In this document: positions 58,872 through 64,000 of the stretch, piece by piece
How the letters are laid out: every line of letters begins with the position of its first letter
How positions within the stretch are numbered: the stretch's first letter is position 1
From: Deltaproteobacteria bacterium UBA2409
GTDB lineage: Bacteria > Bdellovibrionota_C > UBA2361 > DDRT01
Assembly: GCA_002343185.1 (NCBI GenBank)
Contig: DDRT01000001.1
Span: forward strand, 304,736-368,735
DNA length: 64,000 bases
Direction of reading: 5' to 3'
Notes under the pieces: generated by a model
Seen by the model: only the letters and a program-made list of their open reading frames with translations
Database searches by the model: none
Told to the model about the DNA's origin: nothing
Position numbers and translations under genes: made by a program

Positions 58872-60446
58872 GTGAAGCGCGGAGAGATCATCTATCTTGC
58901 CTCAATTGTAATACTTGGGGTCTTTTTAAGAGTTTATAACGTTGGCCATAGCCTTGGCGCTCACCCTGATGAAAGACATATCGTAATGACCACCGAGAGG
59001 CTCTGGAGTCAGGGGATGAATCCAGGGTCGTTCGCCTATGGGTCCTTCCCATTCTATCTTCTTTGGGGACTTGGAATTATTTGGGACAGCTATGACACCT
59101 ACTTTTATGTTGGAAGACTATTTTTAGGTCTAATAGGGTTCCCACTAAGTTGTGTTATATTGGTATTTTTAAGTAAGAGAGTTTTTAACGATCTAGCCCC
59201 TGGAATCATTGCTGCACTTTTTTTAGCCGGAAATCCATTTTCGGTGCAGCTTTCTAGATTTTTTACTGTAGATCCTATTTTACTCTTAACTGCTCTTTTT
59301 ACCCTCGCAGCGCTTTTTTATTCTCTAGATAAGCCATCTTGGATTAGGTATTCCATTGTAGGAATAGGTTTTGGACTCTCATTGGCAACAAAAAGTAGTG
59401 CGCTCAGTCTACTTGTACCAATTGGGTTAGGGGCTTTAATAGCTCATAAGCCATGGAAGGGAAAACGGAACTTATATCAATCTAGTGGTGCCATAATGGT
59501 TATCCTTCTAGTTGGAATTGTGACTCTCTTTTTAGCAGCACCCTATCAGTTTTTAGATTTTGAAACATTTCTCAAGCACCAAAGAGAACAGATCTCAATG
59601 GTGGCTGGTCACTGGATTCCACCTTATACAGTTCAATATATTGGAACAGCTCCAGTCTTTTATGCATTAAAACAGATGATATTTCATACTATTGGAATTG
59701 AACTCTCAATTTTAATAGTCTTTGGAATTATATATGCAGCAATAAAGAGAAATATATTAGCTTTGATTTTAATCGTATGGATACCTGCACTTTTTATTCC
59801 TTCTGCAACTCAGCTAGTTAAGTTTCCAAGGTATATTTTACCGATTTATCCGATTTTATTTTTGTTCGCAGGATTTTTTGCTAATGAGATATTTAAGAGA
59901 AGTGGGAGAGTTAAATATCTTTTGGTTTGTATACTTGTATTTATAGGATTCGTTAGAGGATTCGCTCAATTTTCAGTTTATCTAAGCCCTCATCCTTATC
60001 AAGTTGCATCAAAATGGATATACGAGAATATTGAGCCAAATTCAGTGTTAGCTAACCCACATTGGGACGATAGATTGCCTGTTTCGTTACCAGGCTTTGA
60101 GGGTAATAGATATCGATATAAAGAACTTCCGATCTATGAAGCTGATAATGAAAAAAAGGAGATGTTAATAGAGGAGATCTTAAAGAACTCTGATTATGTA
60201 ATTTTCCCAACACAAAGAATACCAGGAAGTATTAAGGAGAGCAGGTACCCATACTCTGCAAAGCTTCTTAAAGACATGTTTAACGAGGAGAGGGGATTTA
60301 AATTAGTTTATAAATATCATCTGATCCCAAGTTTTTTAGGGTTCAAGTTTGATACTCTTTATGCTGATGAGAGCTTATCAGTTTATGATCATCCGCCAGT
60401 TTGGATATTCAAAATTAAAAAAGATCTTAGAGATAATGAGCCTTAG
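58872..60446 (+). CDS. GT39/PMT-family membrane glycosyltransferase
   Basis: 524 residues, about 12 membrane helices. GHSLGAHPDERHIVMTTERL has the acidic motif of the first periplasmic loop, and RFFTVDPILLLTALFTLAAL follows as in dolichyl-phosphate-mannose-type transferases. A C-terminal soluble segment begins near residue 385. Start GTG 58872. It would use a polyprenyl-phosphate sugar on the periplasmic face. Transcribed alone, divergent from the YYY pair. Confidence 0.8.
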   Translation: MKRGEIIYLASIVILGVFLRVYNVGHSLGAHPDERHIVMTTERLWSQGMNPGSFAYGSFPFYLLWGLGIIWDSYDTYFYVGRLFLGLIGFPLSCVILVFLSKRVFNDLAPGIIAALFLAGNPFSVQLSRFFTVDPILLLTALFTLAALFYSLDKPSWIRYSIVGIGFGLSLATKSSALSLLVPIGLGALIAHKPWKGKRNLYQSSGAIMVILLVGIVTLFLAAPYQFLDFETFLKHQREQISMVAGHWIPPYTVQYIGTAPVFYALKQMIFHTIGIELSILIVFGIIYAAIKRNILALILIVWIPALFIPSATQLVKFPRYILPIYPILFLFAGFFANEIFKRSGRVKYLLVCILVFIGFVRGFAQFSVYLSPHPYQVASKWIYENIEPNSVLANPHWDDRLPVSLPGFEGNRYRYKELPIYEADNEKKEMLIEEILKNSDYVIFPTQRIPGSIKESRYPYSAKLLKDMFNEERGFKLVYKYHLIPSFLGFKFDTLYADESLSVYDHPPVWIFKIKKDLRDNEP

Positions 60447-60471
60447 AGATACTTAGGTGCAGAGTTTTTTT

Positions 60472-60490
60472 CTTGGGGGTCAGGCCCCTA
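60472..60490. repeat. Short GGGGGTCAGGCCCC fragment of the dispersed element
   Basis: CTTGGGGGTCAGGCCCCTA just after a T-run, in the 50-nt gap between convergent genes. It keeps only the first box of the element. Confidence 0.6.
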
Positions 60491-60496
60491 AGTAGC

Positions 60497-61675
60497 TTAC
60501 CCTACCGCTACCTCTGGCTCATCATATGATAGTCGATTGAAATCTCTTACTGCTTCTTCAAAGAGAACCTTAAATCCACTTTGTTTAACTACTCTAACAC
60601 CAAAGTATCCAACTCCGCTTAGTCCTTTTGAGGCATCAAAAAGTTTATTCAGATCGAATTTTACTTTTTTCTTTCTACTTAGATACTCTTCAACGGCAGT
60701 TAAATATCCCATCATTCCGCATAGCTCAGTTGGAGCGTAAATCTTTTGAAATGATAGTAGTGTTAAAACATGATCTGGATTAGGCATTGCTAAATTTTCA
60801 GAACCACAAATTACTCTAATATAACCGTTGTCGCATATCTGATCTATTGAATCATCATCAAGGCTTCCGCCGCTCGCATTTACGCAAACCGCATCCAAGG
60901 GGAGAGAAAATAAGGATTCTTTATCTCTAAAAACTTTAATATTCATCGACTCAAGCTTTCTTCGTTTCTCCTCAGATCTTTCAACAACAAAGACTTTGGC
61001 TCCAGAATTGAGCAATTTCCATAAAACATGCTCACCAACGTTCCCGCAGCCAATTAATCCAACTGATGAGTTGGAAAGATTTAACCCTTCAGCTTCTAGC
61101 ATTCCTTTTAGAGTATGGAAATTTCCTTCCCCTGTTGGTTTAGAAGTATCTTCAAGAACTGAACCTTCAAATTGTGAATGCAAAAATTCTAAAGATGATG
61201 TTTTGCCATCAGACATAATGCCATGCCCAAGATCCTGGCCGGTGACAATATTTAGCTTGGCATGATCTTCGAAATCCTTAAGGCATTTTGCAGCCTCAGC
61301 TAGTACTTCAAAATCCCCCTCTTCTCCTACTCTATGCTTTGGAAGAAGAACGCATTTCCCACCTACAATATCAGATAATTTTTCTCTTCCAAGTGGACCA
61401 GCTATTTCTACTGCTCTGGACCAAAATACTTTTTCTTCCATTCCGTCAGCAAGATTGATGGCTTCCTTTACGGGATCAAAGCCAGGGGTTTTAGCTCTTT
61501 CTTTTGGAACTATTCTAAATCCTCCGAGGGATAACTTATCAGAACCAGGAGTTCCTACAGTCGATATTGCAAGGGTGAAGAGTGGATGTGTATAGACGTA
61601 AGTCCAAATTGGTGCTCGCACTTCTGGTACCAGATAAAACGAACCGTTTGGGGTAAGGATCTCTCGTTCTTCCAT
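60497..61675 (-). CDS. Glu/Leu/Phe/Val dehydrogenase-like protein
   Basis: A 392-residue, two-domain protein. The N-terminal part has LSLGGFRIVP, NLADGMEEKVFW and IVGGKCVLLPK, matching the amino-acid dehydrogenase pattern (LGG-R, LA-GM--K, GGGK) with a lost glycine in the last. The Rossmann domain has TGEGNFHTLKGML and GLIGCGNVGEHVLWKLL. The pattern fits leucine/valine-type dehydrogenases, but the divergence makes the substrate uncertain. A clear ribosome site AAGGAG precedes the ATG. It lies near 2-oxoacid dehydrogenase genes, which would use branched 2-oxoacids. Confidence 0.72.
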   Translation of the reverse strand: MEEREILTPNGSFYLVPEVRAPIWTYVYTHPLFTLAISTVGTPGSDKLSLGGFRIVPKERAKTPGFDPVKEAINLADGMEEKVFWSRAVEIAGPLGREKLSDIVGGKCVLLPKHRVGEEGDFEVLAEAAKCLKDFEDHAKLNIVTGQDLGHGIMSDGKTSSLEFLHSQFEGSVLEDTSKPTGEGNFHTLKGMLEAEGLNLSNSSVGLIGCGNVGEHVLWKLLNSGAKVFVVERSEEKRRKLESMNIKVFRDKESLFSLPLDAVCVNASGGSLDDDSIDQICDNGYIRVICGSENLAMPNPDHVLTLLSFQKIYAPTELCGMMGYLTAVEEYLSRKKKVKFDLNKLFDASKGLSGVGYFGVRVVKQSGFKVLFEEAVRDFNRLSYDEPEVAVG

Positions 61676-61981
61676 AGGCTATCTCCTTTTTAAGTCTGTA
61701 TCATAAAGTGTTATTGAAATAGGATTTGGAACGCAGAGGTCGCAGAGTTTCGCAGAGAGTAGCTACTCTGTGTAACTCTGGGTACTCTGTGTTAATAGAG
61801 TTCACAAAATCTCACTTCCTTGATTTAAGTCTATCCACTACTCTGCCTGACTGCAGAGACTAGTTTCAGGGAAAGGCTAACAGGATTTCTTGACCAGAAG
61901 AAATAGTTAGAATGAATGTTTTGCCCCTCCATTTAACTATAATACTGAATTTATTACTCTTAAGCTAAGAATGAGAGTTCT
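61676..61981. other. 306-nt gap with CGCAGAG palindromic repeat, copy 3
   Basis: 61732-61790 reads CGCAGAGGTCGCAGAGTTTCG then GAGAGTAGCTACTCTGTGTAAC with GTACTCTGTG, a near copy of the element at 54679. The rest is AT-rich with no ORF. The promoter of the dehydrogenase-like gene should lie here on the minus strand, but I cannot fix it. Confidence 0.75.
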
Positions 61982-63073
61982 TTACCAGGATTCTATAACT
62001 CCAACAAATCTACTTAAAAAATCGTTTGCCCTTGTTCCGTCCATAACCCTGTGATCAAAGGTTAGAGTTACGTAAGCTTTTGGTTTGATTAATATTTTAT
62101 CATCCTCTCCAACTACGACTCGCTTTTCAAGTTTTCCAACTCCAAGTATCCCAGATTGAGGCTGATTTATAATGGGAGTCGCAATTAAGCTACCGGTCAT
62201 CCCATGGTTTGAAATTGTAAAAGTTCCCCCTTGAACTTCTTTTGGGGCGAGTGCTCCTCCTCTTGCTTTTTCAATTAGTTCTCCTAAAGATTGAGCAACT
62301 TCATAAAGTGAAAGTGACTCAACATTTTTTATAACTGGAACAATTAACCCTTCTTTCCCTAAAGAAGTTGCAACTCCGATGTTATACTCCTCAAAAATTT
62401 CAAGCTCACCTTCGTGCCATTTGGAGTTTAATTCTGGAACAGCTTTTAGTCCTTCAAAGGCAGCAAGAATTATGTAGGGAGTGAATGATAGCTTAACTCC
62501 TTTTTGCTGGAACTCCTCTTTATGCTTCTCTCTATGTTCAATAACTTTTGAAAAATCACAATCAAATACAGTCGTCACATGTGGGGCGGTTTTAATGCTA
62601 GTAACCATATGGTTTGCTATAGATTTTCTGACAACTGAGTGAGGGGTTCGTTTAGAATTTGAGGAGAATTTCTCTATATCCTCAATTAATATCCTTCCAC
62701 CAGGGCCACTACCCTTAACTTGAGAAACATCAAGCCCTTTTTCTTTTAGTAGTCTCCTTACAGCTGGAGAAAGAGTGCTTTGTTCTGTAGGAGCTGATTC
62801 GGATGTAGTTTTAATTTCAGACTTTGAAACAGAAACTTCTTTTGGAGCTATGAAAGCAATCACTTCCCCAGGAGAAACACTTTCTCCTTCTTTTTTTATT
62901 ATCTCTATTAATTCACCAGAGTAGGGGCTTGCTATCTCCATGGTAACCTTATCGGTTGTAACTTCAGCTATTGGCTCAAACTGAGAGATAAGCTCACCTT
63001 GTTTTTTTAGCCAACTTGAAAGAACTGATTCAGTTCCTTCTTGCTGGTCGGGCATTTTTATTTCTTGTTTCAT
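61982..63073 (-). CDS. 2-oxoacid dehydrogenase E2 (dihydrolipoamide acyltransferase)
   Basis: 363 residues. One lipoyl domain with Lys42 in VTTDKVTMEIASPYSG, a peripheral subunit-binding domain SPAVRRLLKEKGLDVSQVKG with GPGGRILIEDI, and a catalytic domain ending in TFDHRVMDGTRANDFL (His and Asp). Short linker regions. Sequence style fits branched-chain or pyruvate E2; the neighbour E1-beta does not settle it. It follows E1-beta by 4 nt. Confidence 0.92.
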   Translation of the reverse strand: MKQEIKMPDQQEGTESVLSSWLKKQGELISQFEPIAEVTTDKVTMEIASPYSGELIEIIKKEGESVSPGEVIAFIAPKEVSVSKSEIKTTSESAPTEQSTLSPAVRRLLKEKGLDVSQVKGSGPGGRILIEDIEKFSSNSKRTPHSVVRKSIANHMVTSIKTAPHVTTVFDCDFSKVIEHREKHKEEFQQKGVKLSFTPYIILAAFEGLKAVPELNSKWHEGELEIFEEYNIGVATSLGKEGLIVPVIKNVESLSLYEVAQSLGELIEKARGGALAPKEVQGGTFTISNHGMTGSLIATPIINQPQSGILGVGKLEKRVVVGEDDKILIKPKAYVTLTFDHRVMDGTRANDFLSRFVGVIESW

Positions 63074-63077
63074 AGAT

Positions 63078-64000
63078 TTAGTAGTTTATTATCTCAAGCA
63101 CTTTACTGCTTACTTCCTGGACAGTTGGAACAACATGATCCATCAGTTCCATATTATAAGGAATAGGGATGTCTTTTACTGCAATTCTATCAACAGGAGC
63201 ATCAAGATACATAAAACATTCCTTTGCAATTGTTGAGGCTATCTCAGCCCCAAATCCACAGGTAATACCATCCTCATGGAACACTAAAGCTCTTCTTGTT
63301 CTTTTAACAGAGTTTATAACGCACTCTTTATCCCACGGACTAAGAGTTCTTAGATCTATAACCTCAATATCTTGTGGAACTTCAAGGGCGCGCTCTACCA
63401 TAGCACCCCAAGTAATGAGTGTTAATTTAGTTCCTTGCTTTACAACATTTCCTTTTCCAAAAGGAAGTAAAAAGGAATCACCTGGGTAAGGTCTTCTAGC
63501 CCAAGGTGAGTCATATTGGTGGCGATGCTCAAAGAAAATAACTGGGTCCTGGCCTCTTAGGCTCGTTCTTAAAAGTCCAACTGCGTCTTCTGCGTTTGAA
63601 GGCATGCAAACCTTCCATCCAGTTTGATGAATCCAAGTTATTTCACTCGACACGCTGTGCCAAGGGTCTCCACACTTTGCGTAGCCTCCAGGAATTCTAA
63701 CGACGATAGGGGCAGAGAATCTATTATTTGTTCTCCATCTCATAGTGCCGCAGTTGTTGAGCTGCTCTGTTGCAGGATCTGCATACTTTCTAAATTGAAT
63801 CTCAGGAACTGGCATGAGCCCAGAGATAGCCATTCCAACTGCACGCCCAATTATTCCTTCTTCAGAAAGACTAGTGTCAAAAACCCGATCTTCTCCAAAA
63901 GTTTCTTGAAGTCCTAAAGTTACCGCATGAACCCCGCCTTTTGGTCCAATATCTTCTCCAAAAACAAGAACTTTCGGATTTGCTTTTAGCTCAAACTCAA
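63078..64000 (-). CDS. 2-oxoacid dehydrogenase E1 beta subunit (5' partial)
   Basis: About 306 residues are visible; the frame continues past the right edge, so the start is outside. Reading from the edge, VLVFGEDIGPKGGVHAVT, RVFDTSLSEEGIIGRAVGMA, FSAPIVVRIPGG and PVIFFEHRHQYDSPW match E1-beta, and the C-terminal domain has LVFHEDGITCGFGAEIAS and ending LMDHVVPTV. It binds E1-alpha and TPP. It is in an operon with E2. Confidence 0.92.
   Translation of the reverse strand, partial: EFELKANPKVLVFGEDIGPKGGVHAVTLGLQETFGEDRVFDTSLSEEGIIGRAVGMAISGLMPVPEIQFRKYADPATEQLNNCGTMRWRTNNRFSAPIVVRIPGGYAKCGDPWHSVSSEITWIHQTGWKVCMPSNAEDAVGLLRTSLRGQDPVIFFEHRHQYDSPWARRPYPGDSFLLPFGKGNVVKQGTKLTLITWGAMVERALEVPQDIEVIDLRTLSPWDKECVINSVKRTRRALVFHEDGITCGFGAEIASTIAKECFMYLDAPVDRIAVKDIPIPYNMELMDHVVPTVQEVSSKVLEIINY

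Overview
The window reads as a chromosome segment of a low-GC (AT-rich) Gram-negative bacterium, probably from the former Deltaproteobacteria or a neighbouring uncultivated phylum. The reasons are outer-membrane-type proteins, an SspB adaptor, a Tad/Flp pilus module, a cytochrome c maturation set with a cysteine-type CcmE, zinc-less MetG and a cmk-rpsA pair. The phylum call is inference from gene content; no 16S gene is present. Genes are densely packed with many ATGA overlaps, and essential genes look intact.

Layout. 1-2.8 kb: serine biosynthesis (a SerB-SerA fusion, then SerC), cut at the left edge. 2.9-6.6 kb: outer-membrane protein, metG, ffh. 6.8-9.2 kb: a flagellin-like orphan, a di-heme c-type protein and a lipoprotein. 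9.3-13.9 kb: hpt overlapping a polysaccharide-export ATPase, mgtE and small proteins. 13.9-18.8 kb: a glycosyltransferase operon with a flippase-like protein. 18.9-23.5 kb: patatin, cmk, rpsA. 23.7-26.4 kb: an accessory islet (a papain-like NC-motif protein and a ParE/RHH toxin-antitoxin pair), then a DUF2157/GDYXXLXY pair. 26.4-30.2 kb: three Tad pseudopilin-like genes, including one with about 44 cysteines and one with a VWA domain. 30.3-32.4 kb: tadA, brnTA and a cluster of four tRNA genes (three Ser, one Arg) crowded with inverted copies of tRNA-Ser ends, perfect short hairpins and long palindromes. 32.4-38 kb: flavin reductase, engB and ccmEFABCD. 38-50.6 kb: housekeeping genes (rsmE, nuoI, sspB, parC-parE, tkt) with a kinase and a DUF1329-like protein. 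50.6-60.4 kb: membrane glycosyltransferases of the Agl23, YYY/DUF2298 and GT39 types. 60.5-64 kb: an amino-acid-dehydrogenase-like gene, then E2 and E1-beta of a 2-oxoacid dehydrogenase, cut at the right edge.

How it fits together. The glycan blocks, the export ATPase and the flippase-like protein suggest investment in surface glycans. The Tad genes and the beta-barrel protein point to adhesion. The ccm genes would serve c-type cytochromes such as the di-heme protein.

The strongest unexplained signal is non-coding. At least nine GC-rich, hairpin-forming copies of a GGGGTCAGGCC...GGCCTGACCAGGCA element are scattered between genes. Two of them form palindromes with 32-34 bp arms, differ by paired compensatory substitutions and bracket part of the tRNA cluster. 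In the same cluster, tRNA-Ser ends are repeated in inverted orientation, in three of four cases around a perfect 8-bp hairpin. No transposase or integrase is visible. I regard this as the best candidate for an undescribed element in the window.
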